From the NCBI GenBank assembly GCA_950295325.1, contig OX485807.1, positions 21,611,666-21,675,665 of the forward strand: 64,000 bases of DNA, in the 5' to 3' direction. Shown piece by piece: positions 1 to 11,400 of this stretch (within the stretch, counting starts at the first letter, position 1; every line of letters starts with the position of its first letter). Origin of the DNA: Polytrichum commune (taxonomy: Eukaryota > Streptophyta > Polytrichopsida > Polytrichales > Polytrichaceae). The translations under genes and the position numbers were made by a program. The notes beneath the pieces were generated by a model. The model worked only from the letters and a program-made list of their open reading frames with translations, ran no database searches and was not told the DNA's origin.

Positions 1-18
1 GAGAAAATAGGAGGAGGA

Positions 19-20
19 GA

Positions 21-51
<31 letters not shown>
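19..51. repeat. GA microsatellite in PER1 leader
   Basis: About sixteen GA dinucleotides lie some 55 bp upstream of the peroxiredoxin start codon, probably within its 5' untranslated leader or core promoter. GA-rich leaders are common in plant genes. No function is demonstrated. Confidence 0.9.
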
Positions 52-54
<3 letters not shown>

Positions 55-105
55 CGCCATAGCTGGGGTTTGGGTTTTGGAGAAGAACAGAGAGGTTTAG
101 TAGCG

Positions 106-774
106 ATGGCGTTGCGGTTGGGGGATACGTTGCCGAACTTTACAGCGGAATCGACGTACGGAAAGATTGAGTTCTACAAGTACATAGAGGGCTCCTGGGC
201 GATTCTGTTCTCGCACCCGAACGACTTCACGCCCGTGTGCACGACGGAGCTTGGAGCGGTTGGTAAGTTTCTGCCGGAGTTCGAGAAGCGGGGAGTGAAG
301 GTGATCGCGCTATCCTGCAACGACGTGGAATCGCACAAGGGATGGATCGCGGACATTGAGAGCTACACGCCCGGTGCGAAGGTAGGCTACCCGATCCTGG
401 CGGACCCGACAAGGGAGCTGGCGGTGAAGTTTGGCATGCTTGACCCCGATGAAATTGACGCCAAGGGCGTGCCATTGACCGCAAGGGCAGTGTACGTGAT
501 TGGCCCCGACAAGAAGCTGAAGCTGTCCATTTTGTATCCCGCCACAACTGGAAGGAACTTCAACGAGGTTCTGCGCGTGATTGACTCGCTCCAGCTCACC
601 GCTAACTACAGCGTCGCTACTCCGGTGAACTGGCAACAGGGAGATAAGTGCATGGTTGTCCCGTCGCTCTCCAACGAGGCCGCCAAAGAGAAGTTTCCCA
701 AGGGCTTTGATACCGTCGAGGTCCCCTCCGGCAAGAGCTACATCAGACTCACTCCTCAGCCAAACTTGGAATGA
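106..774 (+). CDS. PER1: 1-Cys peroxiredoxin (Prx6/PER1 family)
   Basis: This thiol peroxidase reduces hydrogen peroxide and organic hydroperoxides. Plant members are linked to desiccation and dormancy and act in nucleus and cytosol. The 222-residue product has the usual family length of about 220. The AhpC/TSA core covers residues 5-150 and contains FTPVCTTE, with peroxidatic Cys45 and Thr42. The C-terminal 1-CysPrx domain covers about residues 155-215. I chose ATG 106 because MALRLGDTLPNF is the conserved N-terminus; an in-frame ATG at 70 would add 12 unconserved residues. The reading frame has no intron. It converges with the glyoxylate reductase gene, leaving about 1.2 kb between the two stop codons. 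Identification is near certain; subcellular site is inferred from the family. Confidence 0.97.
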   Translation: MALRLGDTLPNFTAESTYGKIEFYKYIEGSWAILFSHPNDFTPVCTTELGAVGKFLPEFEKRGVKVIALSCNDVESHKGWIADIESYTPGAKVGYPILADPTRELAVKFGMLDPDEIDAKGVPLTARAVYVIGPDKKLKLSILYPATTGRNFNEVLRVIDSLQLTANYSVATPVNWQQGDKCMVVPSLSNEAAKEKFPKGFDTVEVPSGKSYIRLTPQPNLE

Positions 775-2007
775 ACAATGAGAGTATCTCTAAGTGTGCC
801 TGTATAGTTGAGACTGCCTTTATCTGCTCTTTTAACATTATACCGACCGCCTAGATGAGATGATACATGATTTGCGTATGCTTGATCTGGTTTTAAATAG
901 AACTACCTTGGTTCCAACGCAACAGCGTCAGTCAGTCAGTGGCGAACAAAGCAGACGATGCGATTTTGTTGATAGTGTAAATGTGCGTGCTATATAAAAC
1001 TGGCCCCCTTGAGTCATCTGATTTCAGGGCAGCTGTTCGTGTTTGACACTTCATATCCAGAACCAGTTTTAAAGCATCAGTTGTTGTGACAAAGGTTTTT
1101 CCACTGTTGACACAAAAACGATCTGCAAAAAGGTTTTTGGGTTCACGTGATGTATCGACCTATTCGGAGCGGTCATTAATTTGCGTGCCTCAGCTCGGTT
1201 TCCATTTCAGGACTACTCGATCCATTCCCTTTTTAGATATTCAAATTGCATCCTCCGCTTCGTCTGGTCAAGAAAGGATATGGTCACGTGCTTTGTCTTT
1301 GCTGTAGTGCACTCTCCGCTCATTACAGTGTGGATCTTTAATTATTGTTTTCATCTTCTTTAGATAATTGCACTTACACGTTTATTAGGTAATTAGTAGC
1401 ATTAATGTAACTTATGAATGTAATGTGATTACGACGATCAGTGCAAACACTTCTATTGCCTGTGCACATATTACCTATTGCACGATACGCTTCCAGTAGA
1501 GTTTCGTTTGGTGTTGCAGATGCATGGCATATCGGCAATGATTTGGAATCGGCAATGATTTCAAGCAGTAATACCTGCATCAGTATTGTCGCCACTCTCG
1601 GTTATATTACATATTAAAGATTTTAGTGTCCGAATAATAGATTGTCATATTTCTCGGTAAGTGAAATGCACTCAGAAATTCACATTCAATGACTAGCACA
1701 TGCATTGCGATTTTCGGCACATATCTGTAACTTTCTATGTTCACTGAAATTGCGCTCATATAGCAAAGATAGTTAGATGCGTTACAATGTCTTGATGTCT
1801 TCTAAGTAGACATTAAGTAAACAGTCCAGTCATCAATGCACAAGACCGAGTTACTCAGTAAGATGGTATGCTACAAAAGTGCAGCAACAAAACGATCAAT
1901 GCCTTCTATAAGACTAGTCTGCACTATGCAAAAAAATGTCTTGTGCATTATGAAAGTGCAACGTCCCAACCAGAAAATGCCCAACGCCAATGAACTGGAC
2001 TTGTTTC
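775..2007. other. Convergent intergenic region
   Basis: AT-rich DNA between the converging stop codons of PER1 and GLYR. It must hold the 3' untranslated regions of both genes. I see no further coding similarity, RNA gene or clear repeat; the short open frames have no recognisable content. Confidence 0.6.
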
Positions 2008-5000
2008 TCAGGCAGCTGCTTTTGAAGATTTGGAAGCATCCAAAGATTCATGGCTAAGTGCTTGGTGTACAGCTGAGAAGTCATTGTCACCCAATCCCAA
2101 GCTTCGAGCCTTCTTGTATGCCTGCATGTGCCATCACAACCAACTCACATGAGATTCTTCAAATGTTTCTTGTGAAGGCTCCCTAATTCTTATGATGCTC
2201 GTTTTGGGATTCTATATATACAGTAGGTAGACCAACTCAAAGATGAAGAACCACCATGATTCACACCAATGGCAACATTGAAGTCATCTCCTCTTCTACT
2301 ACAGAATCATTACATGGATACGAAAACACAGGACATCTAATGTTGATGTTTATACATGGGGTTTCAGGAAGATTTCTCACCTCATTAGCTGCAGCGGCTA
2401 CAGGCATTGACTGGGCTACCTCATCCCCTAAAGCGAGAGCCAGACGCATATCCTTCTGCTGATGCTTCAAAGGAAATGCCGTTGGGTATTTGCCCCCAAT
2501 CATAGATGGCCCTTTCATTTTGAACATTGGGGTTGCAATGGCTCCCAGTTCCTGCATTCAGATCCACCAGACGGCATTTTGATACTAGAAACGAATCCAA
2601 CCATTGCAAACAATTGCAATTGTCAATCCTGAGCACCTCCAAACAGTAGCAATCATGCTGGATGGGGTGAAGTATGGTTACTTACCAGAACTTCAAGTAG
2701 GGTCTGTGTGCTTAGACCTGCTTTGTCTGCCACTGCAAGGCCTTCTGAAAATGCTGCCATCATGCTACCACCCCATGCACAAAAGAACTGTGTATGTCAA
2801 TAAACACTTGATTTGCAAAATCTGACAACAGTTTCGAGAACATGAAACAATGGTACTCATTTATGTTGTAGGCCTATATCTTTTAAACAACTACCAAGGC
2901 AGTTGAGGGGTCATCATGAGTGAATTGGCCATCATAGAAAAGTACTCACAACCCTCCCAGACTACTCTTTTCAAGGGGTCTTGCATTTTAATACTAGGAT
3001 ACTGAAAAGCATGACCATATCTCCACAAAGTGTCCATGAAACATTTTCACTGCAGGGAATGAAGGCGTGTAGTTGAAGTACCTGCCCATGATCATATTGA
3101 CGACTAACTTCATCTTGGCACCGCCACCTACATCATCTAGGTAGAAAGATTTCTTCCCCATCGCATCAAAGGCAGGAGCCACCTTATCGTAAAGAGACTG
3201 CAAAGCCATACAAGCAGCACTCTTTCTCAGCAGGGAGGTTAGAGGAAGTTCTAAGCAAATGTTTTGCTCCAAAAGTGTCCAGAACAATAAATGTGCACAG
3301 AAAGACGTTTCCTTCCGGTGGTGGGTCCAATGAACAAAAGTCTAAATTTTTTCATGCTTCCATATGGTGTAAATTTGAATAAAAAAGGCACTGGTTCAAT
3401 GAAAGAATGAAGCAGCTGAATAGGAAAATGAGGTAGTGCACCTTACTGCCAGCAGCAAGGATGATGAGTGTGGCCATCTCAGCAGGTTGTTTGCTTCCCG
3501 ACACTGGAGCCTCTAAAAACTCTCCACCTTTCGCTATAACTGCCTGCTCATAGAAGATGTCATCATGAACACTCTTCCGAGGAATTGAAAGTTTGAAGAT
3601 TGTACAGTGAAGCCCGTCAGACTTAGATTTCATGTGATGGTCTTAGTGGTATAGTACGAAGAAATCGTTCAATGTAGACAAAAACATTAGAAATGACCCA
3701 ATCAATCAAAAACAAGAACAGAACACCGAAGATAATTGTAGAGAATTGTTCAAACCTCTGAGATCCTCTGTGATGTCCCCGAATCAACTGTAGACATGTC
3801 CACGTAACCCTTGCCGGGAGCGATTGCCTCCACTACTCCTCCAGGGCCCAATGCCACCTGCAATTCAAGGCATAGTCGCAGCTCAATATTTGCACCAATT
3901 ATATCGATGTGTAGAGAGACTAGACTAATGCCCCCATTACACTACAGCTCCAGTTGAGAGCGCGAACTTACAATTTTCAGGAGTTGATGCTTCGATCTCA
4001 CAAGTGTTCTTAAGCATGGGTAAGGACGCTCTTTTTCTACTCAAGCTTCAAGAATACAGGTCCTCGAGTACATGCATGAATGTCATGGAGCATATTGAAG
4101 TGGAAATGAAGCTCTCATTAGTCAACACATCCTTTATTGTTGCCTATCTCTGAACACAAAGCTTTCTTCCATCTACCAGGATTCTATTGAAGAGGTGCGT
4201 GAGTCCCCAATGGAATTATTCTTAGGTGATCTGGGTTACCTAAGAATTATTCCATTTGCATTGGAACCTAAATACACTACTTAAGAATGTTATGAGCTGC
4301 AACACACGATAATAGGGCAAGAGTAGAAACCCTACCGTGAGTGCCACCGCTGGATCAGCTAGCATGGCTATGGTGATCGGACACTTGCTCACGACATCTG
4401 CTGGAGAGCTCCCAACCGACGCTCCTTCCTTCGCAAGCTCCTCACACTGCATGTAAACAGACACACGCACCCACACACACACACACAGTTAAACCTGCAA
4501 CATGAGGTCCGCATCAGCTCCTTTCGCCAGGTAGCTACATCAAACTTTGCGTTGATTGCAAGGAGAGTGGATAGGCATCTAAATTTACATTAGAATTCTC
4601 CAGAAAACTCTCCTCAGCTACATCTCAATTGCAGAAGGACTACAATTCGAAGTTCGAGATCTCACTGCACGGAGAAACTAAGGAGGCTGGCTCCAAATCA
4701 AGTTCTGTGCGAAAAACAGAGGAATTCAGAGGATATGTATCCAGATCATCAAATCGTGGTCCTCCATGATAGTGCGGCTTCAGTTGAGAATCAATAATGC
4801 ACTCTACATTGAGGGGAAGATTTAAATCGTGCGAATATACAGGAGGTTTTTCAAGCTCGGCTAATCCGGCACGCAGTAGACGATGGCTTCTTGAGTAAAG
4901 GCTGTTGCTTCGATAACGAAGCTCAAGGAGACATAGAAAAACACATTTTCTTTCGCACCATTCTTGAGTGCGAGGAGAACGAATGCTTGCCTTTGCAGGG

Positions 5001-5095
5001 CTCCGGTTCCACACCGTCACTTTGAAGCCCTTCTTAAGCAAGTTCCGCGCCATGGCTGTGCCCATAATGCCCAGGCCCAGAAATCCGACCTCCAT
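2008..5095 (-). CDS. GLYR: Glyoxylate/succinic semialdehyde reductase, cytosolic type, 8 exons
   Basis: An NADPH-dependent beta-hydroxyacid dehydrogenase family enzyme that reduces glyoxylate and succinic semialdehyde in aldehyde detoxification. Exons in transcript order: 5095-4991, 4446-4336, 3857-3756, 3543-3442, 3197-3082, 2764-2686, 2551-2381, 2121-2008. The phases join without gaps to give 299 residues. The start MEVGFLGLGIMG carries the Rossmann GxGxxG motif and has no transit peptide, which suggests the cytosolic isoform. The substrate motif APVSGSK is in exon 4, and GGGAKMK in exon 5 places the catalytic Lys at 170. Exon 7 has FPLKHQQKDMRLAL, strongly conserved in the family. Intron 1 begins GCAAGC, a GC-AG intron; the others are GT-AG. 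The last 15 residues are Ser/Ala/Lys-rich and longer than the usual tail. Confidence is high. Confidence 0.97.
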
Positions 5096-6012
5096 TGCTC
5101 CCAAATTCTTACTCACCCCAAACCAGAGAATGCGAAAGCAAAGCAACCAAAATTCCCAAGCTCGCTCTACTCTACTCCTGAGAAATTCTCAACCCTAACA
5201 ACTGCTATCTCGGCCCAACAAAACATGCACAAACCGCCACGACGTAGAAGAAGGGGAAGTGCGCGACGAGGGATTTCCAGCTATGGAATTGGAATTCCTT
5301 GAAAAGCACCAGCAACGATGGCGAGGTTGTGTCAGAGACGAGGCTAGAGCTAGTCTCAGAGCCGCCAGACGGTAACGATTTCTTTCACGTTCGTGGCATT
5401 TCAAGCTGTGTCCTGAGCATTCTTCGTTGCCCTGGACGCAAATTGAGTACGTTCGTTACGGCGATCACGGCGCTGGCGCTGGTCACGCCCTCGGAACGAT
5501 ATCTTCCACATTCGTCGTGATCTTGACGATATCGGAGCTCTTTATGGACGAAGCGGCTTCTTTTACGTTCGTTATGACTGGCATATCTTCTACGTTCGTT
5601 GGGAGTGGGGACGGGGTAGGGCAAGCCTCCAGAAAGAGGGGGTCGGAAAGGGGCCACTGATTTAAAGTTAGTTATTTCTAGGTTGCCTTCAAGGAACTAC
5701 TTAGGCTTTCCTTGCGGAGCTTGTGGTTGTGGCTCGCCCAATTAAAAAGTGAAGGGTTCGAGAATCGGGAAGCTTCGTTGTATGTTGGATGTCGTAAGTG
5801 GGAAGGTCCCGATTTCGAACATGTAAGAATCTATGGACATTGGAAAAAGAATGTGAGCCTTGTGTGGTCACTCTTCTCGATCCTTGTTGGTTGGAGTGCC
5901 ATATGGCAAGGCATACAGTTAAGAAAGCACAACCAAAAGATGCATGTTGTGATGAGATCGGACTATGTGCTCACAGTATAAACAACGCTCTAGGTTCAAT
6001 TATCAACAAATT
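5096..6012. other. GLYR upstream region
   Basis: This stretch holds the 5' leader and promoter of the minus-strand GLYR gene, then low-similarity DNA. No second gene diverges from GLYR here: the plus-strand open frames lack recognisable content. I cannot place a TATA box with confidence. Confidence 0.4.
5386..5610. repeat. Degenerate repeats around ACGTTCGT
   Basis: The core ACGTTCGT or close variants recur at about 5387, 5450, 5509, 5567 and 5592, the first four near 60-bp spacing. It lies a few hundred bases upstream of the GLYR start codon. Flanking bases also show ATC..GACGATATC-like similarity. It may be a decayed minisatellite; no function is known. Confidence 0.5.
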
Positions 6013-6051
6013 TGGGCGGGGGGCAGGAGGGGGCGCGGGGCGGGGGGGGGC
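6013..6051 (+). other. G-rich tract with G-quadruplex potential
   Basis: At least five runs of three or more G, separated by loops of one to a few bases, ending in a run of ten G. This meets the simple G-quadruplex pattern on the plus strand. No gene is adjacent within 900 bp. Confidence 0.75.
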
Positions 6052-6730
6052 TATGTGACCATTTATGAAGGAAAATAATATCTTCCTCAACTTCTTATAG
6101 TGATTTTATAAGTCCTCTTGACAATTTCAATAATTGGCACTTGTTATCCACATTGATTGGATCCAACAAGCAAAAAATAATATGTAGGGTGCAAATTGCC
6201 CACAACATAGTCGCATATCTTATATTAGTGCATGCCCTACATGGCACCACGGGCCTCACTTTACATACAGATGATATTATATATGTGTGGTTCATTCAAT
6301 ATTTATTTTTATTGATCAAATTATAGTTGAGAGATTGAATTGCTTGTATTTATGGATTATGATGAATGCAAAAAATAGTCATTTCTTGGGAAGATCTTTT
6401 TCGGACATTTTCTAGTGAGATTGACAGACTTCAACATAAACATTTGTGTAGAATTTTCATTCCAAAATATATAAATGTTATCTATCATCAATCTGAAATA
6501 ACTATGCTTGCAAAATAAAATCCATTGCATTCTAACTCACCCTCTTAAACTTCCTGGATGAGACCAAAATGTCTATTTGAGCTTTAGGGGAAAACCTTTA
6601 GCCTTGGGTGACCTGATGTGTCTTCCTTTGGAATAAGAATAGTCTAGAACACCACCTCAAGTTATCATCCAGCCATCTAGGCCTTCTTGCCAAACATATT
6701 TTTCATATGTTTTCAAGAATAACTAGGCAT

Positions 6731-6830
6731 AACATTATTCAGACTCATAACAATGTTATGTGGGACTGACAATATTCCACGTAATATTTCCGGATATTCC
6801 TCACATTGAGATTGAATATGAGTGCAAGCC
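6731..6830. mobile_element. MITE-like element, copy 1 (partial)
   Basis: It starts with the shared terminal sequence CATTATTC..CATAACAATGTTATG followed by TGGGACTGACAATATTCCA, as in the copies at 7559 and 18097. The right inverted arm is not recognisable, so the copy is truncated or diverged. It has no coding capacity. Confidence 0.6.
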
Positions 6831-7558
6831 CCATGTATGCATGATAATTATATAGTAAGTTCATCCATCCTGTGCTCCGAAACTAGAAACATGATTTTCA
6901 CTAGTTGCCCCAATTTGAAAATTTCAATTTTGCAACCACCGAAAGATTAGACCCAAGTTTGAAGATTGGTTTATCAAATTATAAGAAGTCTTTTCTTGTA
7001 GCAGACCGCCAAGATGTGGTAAAATAGTGATGCCACGTCATTTTTGCCTTAATTTGAACGCAAACCTCAACTTAAACTCCTTGGGTCTAAAAACTTGCTC
7101 TTGACCACTCATCTTTGCTCAACGTTGGAGTTTCTTTGGTTTTGGACCCTAGTGTAAACTAAACTTAACTCAACCTTATGGTAAAACCTCCTATCACCAC
7201 CATAATCGCTATTGTGGCACATTCTAATATGAAGAAAAAAGGAACTATTTTTAGAACAAAGTAGAGAAGTGGAGGAGCACGGTGAAAGTGAAATCATATT
7301 TTTTCTGATTATATTTGCATGTCTTATGTATTTTGAGAGGCCATGGGATAGACCACCCATGGCTGAAACTTGGTTCCTCTAGGAGCACCATGAAATGTGA
7401 GGCAACGCCTCTTACACAATCTATTCCCACAAAGACTAGAATGTATAACACCTCTATTATTATGAAAGGACACCCTAGCACTGATGTAGAAGCATCAAAT
7501 GCGATGCACATGACCCTCATGGTTGGATAATAACATTATAGCGCCATGGTTGTATAAC
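6831..7558. other. AT-rich intergenic DNA
   Basis: No supported gene. The segment at about 7170-7205, read on the minus strand, resembles plus-strand sequence near 10995 (a shared GGTGATAGGAGGTTTTACC-like stretch), which suggests old copies of an unidentified repeat. The open frames show no recognisable protein. Confidence 0.4.
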
Positions 7559-7693
7559 ATTATTCATATCTATAACAATGTTATGTGGGACTAACAATAT
7601 TAGATAGAATATTCCCACCTTCATACTCAATGTGAAGCATATTCCACATAATATTCTCAATCCCACATAACACTATTATGGATCTAAACAATG
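7559..7693. mobile_element. MITE-like palindromic element, copy 2
   Basis: About 135 bp with imperfect terminal inverted arms of nearly 50 bp. The left arm carries AACAATGTTATGTGGGACTAA; the right arm is its reverse complement with mismatches and ends GGATCTAAACAATG. It is non-coding and can fold as a long hairpin, the usual look of a MITE. The target duplication is uncertain. Confidence 0.7.
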
Positions 7694-7779
7694 TGCAGTG
7701 TGTGACCGCCGCTCTCTGAGCATTCAAAAGTTAATTTTTTTTAAGGGTTCCCTCCTCCCTAACGCCACGACTGTTGCAC

Positions 7780-7875
7780 ACAGGCGGGGGTTGGGAGCAG
7801 TGATCGGGGAGATTTTTGCGCATAGTGTAATCGGTTGAGATCCTAGTGTTTGCAAGTCCAACCGGTTACATGTTG
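7780..7875 (+). repeat. Fragment related to the leader of retroelement B
   Basis: Plus-strand bases 7826-7870 closely match the minus strand of 50137-50180 in the untranslated leader of element B: GGTTGAGATCC, then TTTGCAA and CCAACCGGTTACAT. Similarity extends upstream through GATCGGGGA. This suggests a remnant of a related element in the opposite orientation. No gag or pol remains beside it. Confidence 0.55.
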
Positions 7876-8012
7876 ACAACCTTCGGTTTTCCTTTGTTAA
7901 ATTGGGGTATATTCTATAAATTCCTCTAAAATGATCGGTAATGTTCCTGCAGTCTTGAATTTCAATCGTTTATTTCTCAAACTCAACCGGTTCATCTGTA
8001 ACTAACTGCCGA

Positions 8013-8441
8013 ATGGCGGATCAGCCCCTCCCCATTCGAGCTCCCTCCTTCGTCATATGCGACTATGTCGAATTCACTTTGATTCGAGTGGATCAATCTG
8101 AACTCACGTCATCACTCCTCGATTTGCATCGAACAGTGCCACTACGAAGCAGAAATTTCCGAGCTGTGACATTGGAAACCTTGGATATCGATCTCACACG
8201 GGCGTTTTCTCGTCACCAGGGTTTGGGAGCTCAGATTCGCACCGAACCAACTTGGAGCTTCTACTGTATTGTGTTGCGTGAGGCAGATGACTCCTCCTTA
8301 TCATCATCATCGCAAAGTTATTGCGGAGCATTAAGGTTTTGCAGAGGGAACGAAGTCCGTAAGGATCGGATTCAGGAGCAGGGGTTTGTGAATGGTCAAG
8401 TCTTTTCCGAGATGATTCGAAGCATTGAACTCCAATGTTGA
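8013..8441 (+). other. Unidentified 142-codon open frame
   Basis: An ATG-initiated frame encoding a 142-residue Ser/Arg-rich product with a serine run near residue 97. I do not recognise any domain, and no upstream exon or promoter feature supports expression. It lies just downstream of a retroelement-leader-like fragment, so it may be a chance frame or relic. No function is claimed. Confidence 0.12.
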
Positions 8442-11400
8442 AATCGGGCACATTGGAATTCAATAGTACAAGGGCACAAATCAGGTGTGCTCACATGTGC
8501 GGACTACAATAATCGCTTTCACTGCGAGAAACTGGATAACATCACTTGGCAAATAGTATGTCTGGAGTTTCTTCTTCTTTGTAACTTTCTATCGGTCTTT
8601 ATGATGTTTCTATCGAATCTAGAAACCCTCGTCCAAACCATGCCTTTATCTAGCAATATTGACTTTGCAATTTTTGGTAGGAAGTAGCATATTGTATCAA
8701 GATAGATTCAAGTTTGAATAGGTTGTACGGTGCCGAAATCTTCAATAAATAGAACGATTGAAGCAAGCATGTGAACTTTAGCTACTGGATTGTGGTCCAA
8801 AAGAGGACGATGTGATAACCCTAAGGTAGCGTGTTGGGTAATTGCGAATGATATTTCGCTCTTGAATAAGCCAACCACAATGGTAGCATAGTTTGAAGGA
8901 GTTGATTAGTTTATGAATTTGAAATATGAAGTTAGGAGTACCTCGAATCACTTCTACAACAATCCAAGAAGGAAGAGGCAGCCCATGTGCTTGATGTCGA
9001 GGCCTTGAACTACATCTTGGTTCCGAGGTATGTTCAATTGTGGCTCCGTGGTTGTTTCATAACAAATAGGAGTATAGCACTGCAGTAACCATAATTTCAT
9101 GGGTTGATGGTTTTGTGTGATTGTTATGATAATTTATTGTGAGATTTGGAAAGGTGCTTGTGGCTAGCAAAGTGCACTCATGGCATTGTTATTAGTTGGA
9201 TGCAATGACTTAAAGTTTGACATCTTTGACGTTGTCGACAAACAACAAATGCAAGAGGAGTAGGTACGAGAATTTTGGAAATTTCACGATGACTTTATTT
9301 TTGGGATAGATCTAAGTGTCCAAAGATTGATATGTGTTACTTTGTTTCACTAATCCTTCAATTGTGACACATGTATAATTAAAACAACATGGACAATTCA
9401 AAATTGTTGAAGTTTACCAACTTTACCACTACGACTAATTGAAGAGAGTGAGTTTGGCTCTATTGTTGGTGCATTTCAAACCAAGAATAATCGCCCAAGG
9501 GGTTCAACCCTAGATAAGACACTGGGCAAAGGGGATATTCAAGTTGCAAGTTTTGGGAAAGGCAAACAAGCAAAAGAGGTACTTGTGATGTTTGAAGGTG
9601 GACTACCCGTTAATTTTATCCATTTTGCACACAATGCAGATAGTGTGTTGGAACTATTAATGTAATTCCAAGTGATTTCATTTCTCCATATTCTAAGATG
9701 CTTGTAAACCACATGTTGGGCGACATGTGGGTAGGCTTCTTTAAAACAAATATGAAGGAGGGGACAAAGCAAAGATATGAAGTTCCAAAATGTTTTGTGT
9801 CCTAAACGTGTGAGTTGACAACCTTCAAAAGGTTTTTTGTTGTGCTTGACCTACACTCATAGCTCAAAACAATTATTCATGGCTACAACCTTTCCTTGTT
9901 GAAGTAGTTCTTTATCAAGCTGCATGAATGGTTGTTTTCGGAGGACATAAACTATATAGCATGGTCAGCTCATGTGTTGTGCCTATCTGTTGTCTAATTT
10001 TTTTGATGTAAAGACAGGTTCAATTAAATGTTTCAATTACATTTGGTTTCATTAGATTAATATTTTGCATGTTATCTTAGGGGGTTACCCTAACTTTTGT
10101 CATCCTACACAATCGGTTCTTCAATCTCCAAAAAACTTGATTCAGTGACGCACATAGTTTGATGGGTTTGGTCCAACCTTCTGGGAGTGCAATTTCAGGT
10201 GAATTCAGATCTATATTCTCATTTAAAATGCAAGCAAAATTATTGTTTTATTGTTGTTGCTAATAAATTTATGAGGATTCTCTACAAAAATAACCTTCAT
10301 ATCTTGTATATAGTCCTTGTTTTATTCTTCTGCATAGTCACATTCATGACATTGGGATTGTTCTTGCACCTTGTTGGTATTTTTGTCACTGTAATTGTCA
10401 CTATTGCTCAATCCTTTTAGAGAACACTTCTCCCAAATTTGGAATTCACTTCCATCGTCATCTTCAGTGGAATTGCTCTCTCAGACCGGAAAACACAACA
10501 ATTCATTGTTTTTCTCCATATGCTAGATTGACACACCAAATAAACAAGCAATCTCTCTAGTGATAACAAAAAATCTTCACTACACCACATTCGAAGGGTT
10601 TTTATTGTATTATTTATGTCATTTTTATGAAATATCTACCAACTGCATTTAGTTATTGTAGACATGTTATAAAAAATAACGGCCATTTTAAGCTTCAGTA
10701 GAGAGTTGAGTCAATGATCGTTGCATGCATTATTCAAGTATGAGCACTCATAGATGTATGGCCTCTGGAATAAGGATAAGCCTCGTGGCACTAGTCACCA
10801 CCATGTTCCATTAACCAACCCACATCATGCTTAACCATGCCTCTATTAAGATATTAATCCGCACTTCACATGCAACTAATCGCCCATATTTGCACTTATC
10901 GGCGCCAATTTTGGACTTTAATTGCCACCAATTCTTTATTTCAAATCCTTCAACTTATAGGCTAGGCTACATAGGATGGCAGTCATGAGGTTTTGACGGT
11001 GATAGGAGGTTTTACCTTAGACCGTTCTGTGTTGCAATACTTTAAAAGACACATTCATTACTCACCATCACAAGCCTCTTGTTCCTTAACATGCAAATGG
11101 GGAGTATCGTGGTCAAATTTCATGCTACCTATTCATATAAGGAAGGCGACCTATTCCAAACCACCCAACTATGTATACAAGACACCGAGCATGATGAGCT
11201 CCAAAACATTGGGATTGGGCCACCATATCTAGTCACCTTTTTGACCAATTGTAACATGTCAAAGTAGGATTCCTAAGCACCCGGACTTTAGATGACATTT
11301 CGGGGGTTGTTCACACTAGTAACCTCCCGGCTTTTGAGCACAGGCCTAAGTTGGACCAACTCAAGGAGAGGGACCACAACACGATTGTGTTTGGGACGAG

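Noticed and set aside
174-636. Minus-strand open frames antisense to PER1
   Set aside because: They are by-products of the GC-biased peroxiredoxin coding sequence and have no protein features of their own.
8812-8870. CCTAAGGTAGCG resembling a conserved large-subunit rRNA segment
   Set aside because: Only about a dozen bases match and the sequences on both sides do not continue into rRNA helices, so it is most likely chance.
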